From the NCBI RefSeq assembly GCF_028692895.1, contig NZ_JAQUWN010000026.1, forward strand, positions 1 through 48,410: 48,410 bases of DNA, in the 5' to 3' direction. The stretch is from Pseudodesulfovibrio sp. Lineage in GTDB: Bacteria > Desulfobacterota > Desulfovibrionia > Desulfovibrionales > Desulfovibrionaceae. Each line of letters opens with the position of its first letter. Within the stretch, counting starts at the first letter, position 1. Positions 1 to 8,696 of this stretch are shown here, in pieces. The position numbers and the translations under genes are program-made. Under the pieces are notes generated by a model that had not been told where the DNA came from, ran no database searches, and was given only the letters and a program-made list of their open reading frames with translations.

Positions 1-338
1 GCTTCGCTCCCTACCTGACCACACTCAGGGAGGAGGAGTGGGAGTTCATCGGCCCCCACGCCGTGCCCGTGGTGGTCGGCCCCGAGGCGACCTTCACCCG
101 CGTCCAGTTGACCAACTACCTGGAAAAGAACGGCATCGAGACGCGCAATCTCTTCCAGTCCATGCCCACCCAGTGCCCCGGCTTCGCCTACCTGGGCCAT
201 CAACTGGGCGAGTTCCCGGAGGCGGAGTACATCGGCGTCAACGGGCTGCACATCGGCTGCCACCAGGACCTGACCACGGAGCACATGGCGTATTTCCTCC
301 AGGTGGTCGAGCGGTTCCTGACCGAATACCAGAAGTAA
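1..338 (+). CDS. DegT/DnrJ/EryC1/StrS-type PLP aminotransferase, C-terminal part
   Basis: Only the last ~112 codons are inside the window; the reading frame is open from base 3 and the 5' part lies upstream. The visible end resembles the C-terminal substrate-binding part of sugar aminotransferases and dehydratases of the DegT/RfbH class: a FTRVQLTNYLEKNGIETRNL segment (family pattern of a helix that selects the partner subunit and substrate), then a conserved IGCHQDL segment and a final helix. Family members transfer an amino group to a keto nucleotide sugar, or in the RfbH branch remove the 3-hydroxyl. The catalytic lysine is outside the window, so these two options cannot be told apart. The kinase gene follows 13 bases later, so this is an operon member of the sugar locus. 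Confidence 0.8.
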   Translation, partial: FAPYLTTLREEEWEFIGPHAVPVVVGPEATFTRVQLTNYLEKNGIETRNLFQSMPTQCPGFAYLGHQLGEFPEAEYIGVNGLHIGCHQDLTTEHMAYFLQVVERFLTEYQK

Positions 339-351
339 AGGAAGCATCGCC

Positions 352-1347
352 ATGACCATGGTCATCACCCGCACGCCGTACCGCCTCTCCTTCTTCGGAG
401 GCGGCACGGACTATCCCGTCCACTACCGCGAGCACGGCGGCTGCGTCCTGCACACGACCATCAACAAGTACTGCCACATCATCTGCCGCGACCTGCCCCC
501 GTTCTTTGAGCACAAGCATCTGGTGCGCTACTCCCGCACCGAGTGTCCCAACTCCATCGACCAGATCGAGCATCCCTCCGTGCGCGAGTGCATGCGCAAG
601 TACGGCGTCGAGACCGGGCTGGAGGTCAATCACAGCGGCGACATCCCGGCCATGTCCGGCGTGGGGTCGAGCTCGTCCTTCACCGTCGGGCTGGTGCACG
701 CCCTGGCCGCCATGCGCGGCGAGCTGCGCACCAAGCGGGAGCTGGCCCTGGAGGCCATCCACATCGAGCAGGACATGATCGGCGAGAACGTGGGCTCCCA
801 GGACCAGGTTGCCGCCGCCTTCGGCGGGCTCAACTTCGTGGAGTTCGACGCCAAGAACGAATTCAAGGTCAAGATGGTCACCGCGCCCAGGGAGACCATC
901 ACCACCCTCCAGGACAACCTGCTCATCTTCTACACCGGCATCTCCCGCTTCGCCTCCACCATTGCGGAGGAGCAGATCGCCAACGCCAAGAAGAACGCCA
1001 ACGATCTCTTCACCATGCGCGACATGGCCTACGAGGCCCTGCACATCCTCCACCAGGGGCCGGACCACGTGGACGATTTCGGCCGGTTGCTGCACGAGTC
1101 GTGGCGGCTCAAGCGCGGCCTGGGCACCAAGGTGTCCAACCAGGCCATCGACGACATGTACGAGGCGGCGCGCCGGGCGGGCGCTCTGGGCGGCAAGCTC
1201 TGCGGCGCGGGCGGCGGCGGGTTCCTCATGGTCTACGTCCCCCCGCAGGCGCAGCCCGCCGTGCGCGAGGCGCTCAAGGACCTGCTCTACATCCCGTTCA
1301 CCTTCGAGAGCCTGGGGTCTCACATTGCCTTCTTCTCCCACGCCTAG
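352..1347 (+). CDS. GHMP-family sugar kinase, HddA-like (heptose 7-phosphate kinase type)
   Basis: The 331-residue product has the GHMP kinase layout: GGGTD near residues 16-20, the ATP-binding GVGSSSS loop at 103-109, and a C-terminal glycine-rich LCGAGGGGF motif near 283-291. Its nearest described relatives are D-glycero-alpha-D-manno-heptose-7-phosphate kinases (HddA), which phosphorylate C1 in the GDP-heptose pathway; fucose and galactose-type kinases share the fold. The ATG at 352 is preceded by an AAAGGAAG ribosome site. The next gene is a nucleotidyltransferase of the HddC kind and overlaps its 3' end, which is the expected partner. That supports a heptose-1-phosphate route, though the substrate itself is inferred. 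Confidence 0.85.
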   Translation: MTMVITRTPYRLSFFGGGTDYPVHYREHGGCVLHTTINKYCHIICRDLPPFFEHKHLVRYSRTECPNSIDQIEHPSVRECMRKYGVETGLEVNHSGDIPAMSGVGSSSSFTVGLVHALAAMRGELRTKRELALEAIHIEQDMIGENVGSQDQVAAAFGGLNFVEFDAKNEFKVKMVTAPRETITTLQDNLLIFYTGISRFASTIAEEQIANAKKNANDLFTMRDMAYEALHILHQGPDHVDDFGRLLHESWRLKRGLGTKVSNQAIDDMYEAARRAGALGGKLCGAGGGGFLMVYVPPQAQPAVREALKDLLYIPFTFESLGSHIAFFSHA

Positions 1348-2044
1348 CCTCGCGCCGATCATCCTGGCCGGCGGGCTGGGGACGCGGCTCCGGCCGGTCA
1401 CCGGCGAGCTGCCCAAGGTCCTGGCCGAGGTGCGCGGGCGGCCGTTCATCACCTACCTGCTGGACTGGATTCGGGGGGCGGGCTTTGCGCGCGCCTGCAT
1501 CAGCATCGGCTACGGCGCGGAGGCGGTCATGGACGTGCTGGGCCATCAGTGGCGCGGCCTCGGCATCGACTATTCCCGCGAGCACGAGCGGCTCGGCACC
1601 GGCGGCGGGGTCAGGCTTGCGCTTTCGCGCATCGAAACCGAGGGCGTGCTGGTCATGAACGGCGACAGCGCGGTGGACGCGCCGCTCACCGATTTCGTCC
1701 GCTTCGCCCTGGCGGGCGAGGGCCCGGCGCTCCTGGCCGTCAAGGTGGCGGACACGGCGCGCTACGGCTCCCTGGACATCGAGGACGGCGTGGTCCGCCG
1801 CTTCCTGGAAAAGGGACGCACCGGCGAGGGGTGGATCAACGCGGGTGTGTACTATTTCCCGAGGGACGTGGTCGAGGCGCTGCCGGAGGGCGCGTCCTCC
1901 CTGGAGACGGACCTGCTGCAAAAGGCGGCCGGGTCCCTGCGGGCCATGCGCTGCGACGCCCCGTTTCTGGACATCGGCACGCCCGAGGACTTCGCCCGCG
2001 CGGCCGACGCCGACTGGTTCGACCGGCTGGGCGGTGAGGCGTGA
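1325..2044 (+). CDS. Sugar-1-phosphate nucleotidyltransferase, HddC-like
   Basis: The product (~239 residues) begins with the nucleotidyl-transferase signature LAGGLGTRLRPV at about residues 14-25 and carries a GDS metal/sugar site in MNGDS. Enzymes of this family join a sugar 1-phosphate to an NTP; relatives next to HddA-type kinases make GDP-D-glycero-alpha-D-manno-heptose. No ATG or GTG fits; the chosen TTG at 1325 lies 7 bases after a GGGG ribosome-site-like run (1314-1317) and overlaps the kinase gene by 23 bases, consistent with translational coupling. The stop overlaps the ATG of the next gene by one base. Whether the nucleotide is GTP, CTP or another cannot be read from sequence alone. 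Confidence 0.82.
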   Translation: MPSSPTPSLAPIILAGGLGTRLRPVTGELPKVLAEVRGRPFITYLLDWIRGAGFARACISIGYGAEAVMDVLGHQWRGLGIDYSREHERLGTGGGVRLALSRIETEGVLVMNGDSAVDAPLTDFVRFALAGEGPALLAVKVADTARYGSLDIEDGVVRRFLEKGRTGEGWINAGVYYFPRDVVEALPEGASSLETDLLQKAAGSLRAMRCDAPFLDIGTPEDFARAADADWFDRLGGEA

Positions 2045-3021
2045 TGGCGGCCGGTGTGGCGAAATACGGCAAGCCCGCGCTCCAGTTGGGCGTGGCCGCA
2101 CTGCTGGTCTGGGCCATCTTCTATTTCCGGATCATCTCGGTGAGCGACCTGGTGGGCCTGGGTCGCCATCCCTGGGCCCTGGCCTTCTTTTGCTGCTGCA
2201 TGTGCGCGCTCTACGTGCTCTCGTCCGTGCGCTGGCATCTGCTGCTCGGCTGCCTGGACATGGCCCCGCCCTTCGCCCAGACCCTGCGCATCACCTACAT
2301 CGGCTCCTTCTGGGCCGCCTCGCTGCTGGGCGGCATGGCCAGCGAGTTCTCGCGCGCCTACATGATTTTCCGCCAGTCGCCGGACGCCAAGCGCAAGGGG
2401 GCCATCTCCATCGTGGTGGACAAGGTGGCCTCCCTGGCCGCGCTGTTGCTCTGGGCCTGCGTCTGCGTGGCCTTCAAGTACGACGCCATGTCCCATTCCC
2501 CGCTGTTCCGGGCGGTCAGCGTCTTCCTGGCCCTGGGCGGCGCGTTCTTCGTCCTGTTTGTCGGGATGCTCTTTCTCAATCGGCGGCGGCTCGGTTTTTC
2601 GAGCTGGGTGGAGCGCCGGTTCGGCGGCGGGCGCATCGCCGAGCAGGTCCTGCTGGTCACCGAGGCGTTCTACCTCTACCGCAGCCGCCCCGGCGTGCTC
2701 CTGTCCGTGCTCGGCATCTCCATCCTCAATCAGGGGATCATGGTCCTGATCCTGTATCAGACCGGTGTGCTCCTGGGCGGGGTCATGAGCTTTCTCGACG
2801 TGGGCATCTCCGGCCCGCTGACCGTGCTGCTCAACATGCTGCCGATCTCGCCCGGCGGCCTGGGGGTGGGCGAGGTGGCCTACGCCCAGATCAACGCCAT
2901 CCTCAACCCGGCGTCGAGCCTGACCGTTTCGGGAACCGTGTTCCTGACGTTCAGGATCATCTCCGTCGTCACCTCTCTCCCGGCCGTGCTCTTCCTGTTC
3001 CGCAAGGGGGAAAAGCGGTAA
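2044..3021 (+). CDS. Polytopic membrane protein, lysylphosphatidylglycerol synthase TM / UPF0104 family
   Basis: A 325-residue integral membrane protein with about 8 hydrophobic segments and the family-typical NMLPISPGGLGVGEVAYA motif (near residue 260-280), which defines the flippase-like TM domain of MprF and the UPF0104 (YbhN/AglD) proteins. In other systems this domain goes with a Dpm1-type glycosyltransferase and is thought to move or present lipid-linked sugars; such a transferase is coded at 4076-4780. No aminoacyl-transferase domain follows, so it is not a full MprF. ATG 2044 overlaps the previous stop (TGATG); a GTG at 2041 is the alternative. Role in sugar-lipid translocation is inferred. 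Confidence 0.8.
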   Translation: MAAGVAKYGKPALQLGVAALLVWAIFYFRIISVSDLVGLGRHPWALAFFCCCMCALYVLSSVRWHLLLGCLDMAPPFAQTLRITYIGSFWAASLLGGMASEFSRAYMIFRQSPDAKRKGAISIVVDKVASLAALLLWACVCVAFKYDAMSHSPLFRAVSVFLALGGAFFVLFVGMLFLNRRRLGFSSWVERRFGGGRIAEQVLLVTEAFYLYRSRPGVLLSVLGISILNQGIMVLILYQTGVLLGGVMSFLDVGISGPLTVLLNMLPISPGGLGVGEVAYAQINAILNPASSLTVSGTVFLTFRIISVVTSLPAVLFLFRKGEKR

Positions 3022-3040
3022 CCGGCCGAAAGGATTCGCC

Positions 3041-3994
3041 ATGGTACGTTTGAAGATACTCGTCTGCGGCTCCACCGGCTTCATCGGCCGCAACATGGCC
3101 GAGGCCCTGGCCGACACCGGCCTCTACGAGGTCTACGGCACCCACTGCAAGCGGCCGCCGCTGGAGCATCCCGGCGTCACGCCCGTCCAGGCGGACCTGA
3201 CCCGGCCCGAGGACGCGGACCGCGCCGTAAAGGGCATGGACGTCATCATCCAGGCGGCGGCCACCACCTCCGGGGCCGGGGACATCATCAACCGGCCCTA
3301 CATCCACACCGCGGACAACGCGGTCATGAACTCGCACATCCTGCGCGCCGCCTACGACCACTCGGTGGGCCACGTTCTCTTTTTCAGTTGCACCATCATG
3401 TACGCCTCGTCGTCCGCACCCATCCGCGAGGAGGATTTCGACATCGCCGCGCCCCTGCCGCCGCAGTATTTCGGGGCCGGATGGACCAAGCTTTACATCG
3501 AAAAAATGTGCGAGTTCTACGCCCGCCTGGGGCGCACCCGGTTCACGGTCATGCGCCACTCCAACATCTACGGCCCGCACGACAAGTACGACCTGGCGCG
3601 CTCCCACGTTTTCGGCGCGACCATGACCAAGGTGCTGACCAACGAGGACGGCAAACTGGTCTGCTGGGGCCCGGGCACCGAGGAGCGCGACCTGCTCCAC
3701 GTGGACGACCTGGTGGCCTTTGTCCGCGCCGCCATGGAGCGGCAGGAGACCCCCTTCGAGCTGGTCAACGTCGGCCTGGGCCGCGCCGTGTCCATCAAGG
3801 ACCTGGTCCACCGGATCATCGCCAGTTCCGGCAGGGAGATCGCCGTGGAGCACGACCTTTCCAAGCCGCATATTCCGACGAAGATCTGCCTGGATATCTC
3901 CAAGGCCCGGCGCGATTTCGGCTGGGAGCCGACCATCCCGCTGGACGAGGGCATCCGCCGGACCATCGCCTGGTATCGCGAGAACCTGCTCTAG
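3041..3994 (+). CDS. NAD-dependent epimerase/dehydratase (extended SDR) with missing catalytic Tyr
   Basis: The 317-residue product has a Rossmann start GSTGFIG (residues 10-16) and the RHSNIYGPHDKYD segment of GDP-fucose-synthase-like extended SDR enzymes. The Ser/Thr site is SCTIMYASS near 116-124. The usual YxxxK is altered: Lys150 and Glu154 are in place, but position 146 is Ala and the nearest Tyr is 143. The family normally makes epimerised or reduced nucleotide sugars with NAD(P). The start has a clear AAAGGA site. It is the last gene of the plus operon and is followed by a strong terminator. The substrate is unknown, and the missing Tyr makes ordinary SDR catalysis uncertain. Confidence 0.82.
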   Translation: MVRLKILVCGSTGFIGRNMAEALADTGLYEVYGTHCKRPPLEHPGVTPVQADLTRPEDADRAVKGMDVIIQAAATTSGAGDIINRPYIHTADNAVMNSHILRAAYDHSVGHVLFFSCTIMYASSSAPIREEDFDIAAPLPPQYFGAGWTKLYIEKMCEFYARLGRTRFTVMRHSNIYGPHDKYDLARSHVFGATMTKVLTNEDGKLVCWGPGTEERDLLHVDDLVAFVRAAMERQETPFELVNVGLGRAVSIKDLVHRIIASSGREIAVEHDLSKPHIPTKICLDISKARRDFGWEPTIPLDEGIRRTIAWYRENLL

Positions 3995-4012
3995 GCGGGC
4001 CGCCAACGCATG

Positions 4013-4062
4013 AAAAACGGGGCCGGAGCGCGACTGTCGCGCTCCGGCCCCGTTTCGTTTCT
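4013..4062. terminator. Bidirectional intrinsic terminator between convergent sugar operons
   Basis: A perfect 19-bp stem (4015-4033 with 4037-4055) closes on a 3-base loop. It is flanked by an A run on the left and T-rich bases on the right, so it can end transcription from both the plus operon (ends 3994) and the minus operon (ends 4076). Confidence 0.93.
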
Positions 4063-4075
4063 TTGCGGGAGCTTT

Positions 4076-4780
4076 CTAGAGGGCCAGGCCGGTAACCTTG
4101 TACACGGCGCAGCGCAGCCACATGAGCAGGCAGCAGGAACCGTTGTAGAGGATGCTGCGCTTGGTCTCGCCGCCGATGCGCTCGGGCTCGTCGCCGGGAA
4201 TTTCCGTGATCTTGAGGCCCCGGATCTGGGCCATGGCCGTTACCAGCGGCTCGAAGACCGGGCCGTAGAGGAATTTCTCGAAGACCGGGTCCTTGGCGAT
4301 GGCGCAGTCGAAGCCCCGGTAGATGGTCAGGGAGTCGGTGACCGGGAACTTGCCCAGCGAGCTGAAAAGTTTGGTGAACATCCAGTTGCCGAAGGCGGAG
4401 ACGGCCGTGTCGTCGTAGGACTTGGCCGGGGGCAGGTAGCGGGAGACCACGGCCAGGTCGCAGCCCTCGCGCAGCCGGGCAACCAGGTCCGGCAACTGGT
4501 CGCACAGGCAGTTGCCGTCCGGGCTGAACTCGATGACGCAGTCGGTGGAAATGTTCTCGTTGATGGCGTCGAAGACCGCGAAGGCGAGGCCCTTGCGGCG
4601 CTGGCGCACCACGCGCAGGCCGTGCTCGGCCGCCACGTCCAGGGTGCCGTCGGTGCTTCCCGCGTCCACGATCAGGATTTCGTCAACGACGTTCTTGTCC
4701 AGGTCCTTGAGCGTGGCCCGCAGACCGTCCACCTCGTTGTAGGTGGGCATCAGCAGGGTGATGGTGCGGTGTCGTGTCAT
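4076..4780 (-). CDS. Glycosyltransferase family 2, Dpm1/DPG-synthase-like
   Basis: A 234-residue GT-A fold protein: PTYNE at 12-16, the nucleotide-binding DAGSTDGT at 39-46, and FSPDGN at 85-90 where many GT2 enzymes have a DxD-type motif; FSPDGN is typical of a subgroup acting on polyprenyl phosphates. There is a short hydrophobic C-terminus but no multi-pass membrane domain. The family transfers a sugar from a nucleotide donor to a lipid phosphate on the cytoplasmic side. It is the last gene of the minus operon, one base after the epimerase gene, and could pair with the flippase-like protein at 2044-3021. Acceptor and sugar are inferred. Confidence 0.82.
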   Translation of the reverse strand: MTRHRTITLLMPTYNEVDGLRATLKDLDKNVVDEILIVDAGSTDGTLDVAAEHGLRVVRQRRKGLAFAVFDAINENISTDCVIEFSPDGNCLCDQLPDLVARLREGCDLAVVSRYLPPAKSYDDTAVSAFGNWMFTKLFSSLGKFPVTDSLTIYRGFDCAIAKDPVFEKFLYGPVFEPLVTAMAQIRGLKITEIPGDEPERIGGETKRSILYNGSCCLLMWLRCAVYKVTGLAL

Positions 4781-4781
4781 C

Positions 4782-5735
4782 TTACTCTTTGTTCAGGTCT
4801 GCCAGATACCATTCGATCGTTTGCCGCAGCCCCTCCGGCAGGGGGGTGACGGGCGAGCCGTGGAAGTACCGGTTGCGGCGGCCGCCGTCAACCGCGCGGT
4901 AGGGGATGGTGGTCGGCTTGTCCGCGTCGAACACGACCTCCGGTGAGCGGCCGCAGGCGGCCAGGACGGCGGCTACCGCCTGGCCTATGGTCACGGGCGC
5001 GCCGGAGCAGAGGTTGACGGGCGTCGCGGGGGGCACGTCGTCGGTGAGCAGGCAGGCGGCGATGGCGTCGGCCACGTCGGCCACGTAGACGAAGTCGCGG
5101 ACCACGTCCGGGCTTCCCCAGACCATGAACGGGTCCTCACCGGCGCAGGCCCGGCGGATCAGGGCGGGCAGGACGTTGGATTTCTGCGGGTCGAAGCTGT
5201 CGTAGGGCCCGTAGACGCTGGTGGGGCGCAGGATGTAGGCCGACAGACCATAAATCTCTCCGTATCCGGCGGCCAACTGCTCCAGATAGCGGTACAGGTT
5301 GCCCACGCTGCGATAGGCGGCGTGGACCGGCTGGTTCAGGTCCAGCTCGTCCTCCCGGATGGGGTGGGCGGCGGGCTGGTATACCGTGGAGCTGCTGAGC
5401 AGGACCACCTTGCGGACCCGGTTGCGGGCCGCCGCCTCCAGCAGCCCCGCCATGATCCTGAGGTTGGGCAGGGTCGCGCCCGTGGGATTGGCCTTGTTCT
5501 CGGCCGCGCCGTGGCTGATGGCCGCGCTGATGACCAGGCCGTCGCGGCCCCTGGTGGCCTCCAGGCAGTCCTCGAAGTTCGTGAAGTCGAACTTCGGCAG
5601 GGCGGCGAATTCCGGCCGGGCGCTGGCGTGGCGCGTACCGGTGACGTCCGCGCCCAGCCCGGCCAGGCGGCGGGCGGTGTTGGCCCCGATGAGCCCGGTG
5701 CCGCCCGCGACGAGGATGCCGCCCCGCGCGCCCAT
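4782..5735 (-). CDS. NAD-dependent epimerase/dehydratase-like protein with degenerate YxxxK
   Basis: The 317-residue product has the Rossmann motif GGTGLIG (11-17), a SSSTVY segment (114-119), and RPTSVYGPYDSFD, all typical of extended SDR nucleotide-sugar enzymes. The catalytic YxxxK is not intact: Tyr141 is followed by Gly145 instead of Lys, and if the conserved Glu152 sets the register, the Tyr and Lys positions are Val144 and Tyr148. It may be an inactive or differently acting member, perhaps a partner of the neighbouring SDR. It starts right after the stop of the gene at 5736-6716 and ends one base before the glycosyltransferase, so it is tightly coupled in the operon. Confidence 0.8.
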   Translation of the reverse strand: MGARGGILVAGGTGLIGANTARRLAGLGADVTGTRHASARPEFAALPKFDFTNFEDCLEATRGRDGLVISAAISHGAAENKANPTGATLPNLRIMAGLLEAAARNRVRKVVLLSSSTVYQPAAHPIREDELDLNQPVHAAYRSVGNLYRYLEQLAAGYGEIYGLSAYILRPTSVYGPYDSFDPQKSNVLPALIRRACAGEDPFMVWGSPDVVRDFVYVADVADAIAACLLTDDVPPATPVNLCSGAPVTIGQAVAAVLAACGRSPEVVFDADKPTTIPYRAVDGGRRNRYFHGSPVTPLPEGLRQTIEWYLADLNKE

Positions 5736-6716
5736 CTATTTGCCGTCCCCGTACACGTCGTAGCGCAGGGAGGTGGCGTCGCGGTTGGCGGCGTACCACT
5801 CCATGGTCCTGCGCACGCCCTCGGTGAGGGAGGTGGCGGGGGTGAAGCCCAGGGACCGGGCGCGGTCCATGTCCAGGATGCGGCGGGCGTCGCCGGTGGG
5901 CTTGGTGGTGTCCCAGTGGATTTCGGGCGGGTTGTCCATGTTGGCCGCGATGGCCGTGACGAGCTCGCGGATGGAGTAGCCGTGGCCGCTGCCCAGGTTG
6001 ACCGGCTTGTCCGGCGCGGCCTCGGCCACGCGGAGCATGCCCGCGGCCACGTCCTCGGCGAAGATGAAGTCGCGGATGGCGCTGCCGTCGCCCCAGACCG
6101 AGAGGGTTCCGTCCGAGGTCAGGGCGCGCTTGATGAGCGAGGGCACGACCATGGCGTTCTCGCTGTCGAAATTGTCGAAGGGGCCGTAGACGTTGGCGGG
6201 CCGGGTGATGGTCAGGTCCTCCATGCCGTACTCGATGCGGTAGGCCTCGACCTGGAGCTCACCCACGCGTTTGGACCAGCCGGAATACCAGTCGTTGGGC
6301 GAAGGGAAGGTGGACCAGACGTCGTCCTCCGCAAAAACCTCGGCCGGGGCGTAGACGCCCACGGAGCTGGTCAGTTGGTATCCGGCCACGCCCTCCAGGC
6401 GGGCGGCCTCCAGCATGGAGAACTCCATCATCACCGTGTTGTAGAGGAACCGGCCGGGCTTGGTCCGGGTCAGCGCCGGAGAGGCCTTGACGCCCAGCAG
6501 GTTGAACACGAAGTCCATCCCGGCGCAGGCCGCGCGGCAGTTGGCCATGTCCGTCAGGTCCAGGCGGAGGAACTCCGCGTCCGGATGGGCGCGCTCCGGG
6601 GAGTCAAGGGAGCTGATGCGCACCTGCGCGCCCCGCTCGACGAGGAGCCGGACCAGGGGAATGCCGATCATGCCGGTGCCACCGGCCACCAGAACCTTCT
6701 TGCCGTCGAATTGCAT
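5736..6716 (-). CDS. NAD-dependent epimerase/dehydratase (extended SDR) with shifted Tyr
   Basis: A 326-residue extended SDR with AGGTGMIG (11-18), TSSVGVYAP near 116-124 and RPANVYGPFDNFD, matching GDP-sugar epimerase/reductase relatives. In its active-site helix WYSGWSKRVGE, Lys149 and Glu153 are conserved but position 145, normally Tyr, is Ser; Tyr144 is one residue off. The same GW[ST]K pattern occurs in the SDR at 3041-3994, so both probably belong to one subgroup. The ATG at 6716 follows an ACGGGACGGC region and starts just where the Rossmann fold begins; the frame is open further upstream but that part lies across the radical SAM gene end. Confidence 0.82.
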   Translation of the reverse strand: MQFDGKKVLVAGGTGMIGIPLVRLLVERGAQVRISSLDSPERAHPDAEFLRLDLTDMANCRAACAGMDFVFNLLGVKASPALTRTKPGRFLYNTVMMEFSMLEAARLEGVAGYQLTSSVGVYAPAEVFAEDDVWSTFPSPNDWYSGWSKRVGELQVEAYRIEYGMEDLTITRPANVYGPFDNFDSENAMVVPSLIKRALTSDGTLSVWGDGSAIRDFIFAEDVAAGMLRVAEAAPDKPVNLGSGHGYSIRELVTAIAANMDNPPEIHWDTTKPTGDARRILDMDRARSLGFTPATSLTEGVRRTMEWYAANRDATSLRYDVYGDGK

Positions 6717-6736
6717 GCTGCCGTCCCGTGCCGACG

Positions 6737-8674
6737 CTAGCCGTCGGCCTTGATGGTGTAGAAGTAGGCCCCTTTCTTGTTCCCGTACCAGACCACTTCC
6801 TTGTACCACGTATCCCAGTCGTTCCAGGTCTCGGCGGTGCGGTCGATGCGGTAGCGGAATTCCCCCTGCTCCAGGATGTCCCGGTTCTCCTCCAGGGCGA
6901 CGCGGTAGGCCTCCCAGATGTTGCCGGAGAGCGTCAGGGACAGGTCCTCGGTCTGGAAGGGCGTCTTGATGAGCGCCCGGTTCAGGCGGACCGCCTCGTC
7001 CATGACCGTGCGCGCGGGCGCGGGGTCGGCCATGAGCGAGAGGATGATGGCCTCGGCCTCGCGGTAGAAGTCGTCGAAGGTGTTTTCGCGGCAGAGCTGG
7101 ATGAAGGCGTATTCGTCGTGGGGCCAGTAGATGTTCAGCCACTCGCGGGAGAAGGCGTACTCCAGGCCGCCTTCCTGCAACTGGCGGGCCTCCCGCTCGA
7201 AGAATTCGTTGATGGAATGGACGACCGGGTACGCCGCCGGATCGGCCGCGAGGAAGGCGTTGACGATGTCCCGGTACTGCATGGCGAAGCGGGAGTGGGC
7301 CAGGACCATGGGAATCTGGAGGATTTTGTCGAAGAACAGGAAGGCCATCATCCAGGAGTAGACGCGGGTCCTGATCCAATCCGCGCGGGGCATGGAGCTG
7401 GTGCCCACCACCAGGTCCTGGGTCTCCTCGACCTCGTTGCCGGTGGCCATGGCCCCGTGCAGGTTGATGATCTTGGTGCGCACAACCTGCATGTCGTGCT
7501 TTTTGCGGTACTCGGGGTCGCCCATGGTGGCGTTGGGCAGGATGGAGAGGTTGATGAACTGGATGCGGTTGTACTGGCCGTTGTCGATGATCTGGTCCAC
7601 GCCGCGCACGAAGGTCTCGTAGGTCTCGCCGGGCAGGGCCAGGATCAGGTCGGTGTAGGTTTCGATGCCGTCCCGGTTGAAGCGTCGCTGCAATTCCTCG
7701 AAGGACTTGAGAGAGACGTTCTCCCGGCCGATGTTCCTCAGCGCCTCCGGGGCCACGGTCTGGAGGGCCATGGTCACGCCCTTGTTCAGCTTGGCGTCGT
7801 GGAGCATGCGCTGGATGGCGTAGGAGCGCTCGGTGGCGTTCTTGGTGTTCTGCACGGAGAGGGCGCAGGGGTAGCCGTACTTCTCCCGCGTGGCCACAAC
7901 GAACCGGGTCAGCTCCAGGTCGCGCTTGAGCAGGCCGTAGTTGGAGTCGCAGCAGAAGATGAATTCCACCTTGTGCTTGGCGAACCAGACCATCTCGTCC
8001 TCAAGCTGCTTCCGGTCGAAGGCGTACATGCGGGCGTGGGTGGCCCCGCCCCAGTCGCAGTAGGCGCAGTTGAAGGGACAGCCCCGGTTGGTCTCCCACA
8101 GCCCCAGCCATTCGGTCTCGGGATGGGCTGCCATGAGCTCGTCGAACAGCCCGTCCAGGTAGGGGGAGGGCATGTCGGCCAGGTCGGCCAGCCGCTCGCG
8201 CGGGGCGGTGCGGATTTCCTCGCCGTTTCGGACAAAGGAGATGCCCGGCACGTTCTCCCAGTCCCGGCCCTCGTAGTGGTCCAGAAGGTCGGCGTAGGTC
8301 TGCTCGCCCTCGCCGTGGATGGCGATGTCCAGCCAGGGGTGGCGGAGCAGGAAGTCGCGCTCGCGCACCGGGACGTGCGGGCCGCCGCAGACGATCAGGA
8401 CCTCGGGCCGGGCCGCCTTGAGGGCCTTTGCGATGGCCATGGAGAGCTCGAAGTTCCAGGCGTAGAGGCTGAAGACCGCCAGGTCCGCGCCGCGCAGGTT
8501 CTCCAGGGCCTCCTCAACGGTGACGCGGCGGAAGATGGGGAGCATGAAGCGGAACTTGTCCGTCTCCCTGCCGAACTTCCGGGCGTAGGCCTGGAGCTTG
8601 CCGAGGGAGTACGGGAAGTAGGAGGCGTTGGCGAAGCTGTTGTTGATCTGGACTTGGCCGACGTTGTAAGCCAT
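6737..8674 (-). CDS. B12-binding-domain radical SAM protein
   Basis: The 645-residue product combines an N-terminal cobalamin-binding-like Rossmann domain (GGPHVPV near 97-103, GEGEQT near 121-126; no DxHxxG motif is obvious) with a radical SAM core whose cluster motif is RGCPFNCAYCDWGG: Cys199, Cys203, Cys206. The ~280-residue C-terminal region is of unrecognised type. Such enzymes do radical methylation, rearrangement or oxidation with a [4Fe-4S] cluster and S-adenosylmethionine. Its position between the TPP-dependent E1 genes and the SDR genes suggests chemistry on a nucleotide sugar or its lipid-linked form. Start ATG has an AAGGA site 6 bases upstream. The substrate cannot be told from sequence. 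Confidence 0.85.
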   Translation of the reverse strand: MAYNVGQVQINNSFANASYFPYSLGKLQAYARKFGRETDKFRFMLPIFRRVTVEEALENLRGADLAVFSLYAWNFELSMAIAKALKAARPEVLIVCGGPHVPVRERDFLLRHPWLDIAIHGEGEQTYADLLDHYEGRDWENVPGISFVRNGEEIRTAPRERLADLADMPSPYLDGLFDELMAAHPETEWLGLWETNRGCPFNCAYCDWGGATHARMYAFDRKQLEDEMVWFAKHKVEFIFCCDSNYGLLKRDLELTRFVVATREKYGYPCALSVQNTKNATERSYAIQRMLHDAKLNKGVTMALQTVAPEALRNIGRENVSLKSFEELQRRFNRDGIETYTDLILALPGETYETFVRGVDQIIDNGQYNRIQFINLSILPNATMGDPEYRKKHDMQVVRTKIINLHGAMATGNEVEETQDLVVGTSSMPRADWIRTRVYSWMMAFLFFDKILQIPMVLAHSRFAMQYRDIVNAFLAADPAAYPVVHSINEFFEREARQLQEGGLEYAFSREWLNIYWPHDEYAFIQLCRENTFDDFYREAEAIILSLMADPAPARTVMDEAVRLNRALIKTPFQTEDLSLTLSGNIWEAYRVALEENRDILEQGEFRYRIDRTAETWNDWDTWYKEVVWYGNKKGAYFYTIKADG

Positions 8675-8696
8675 GGGAATCCTTGCTTCCGGCCGC

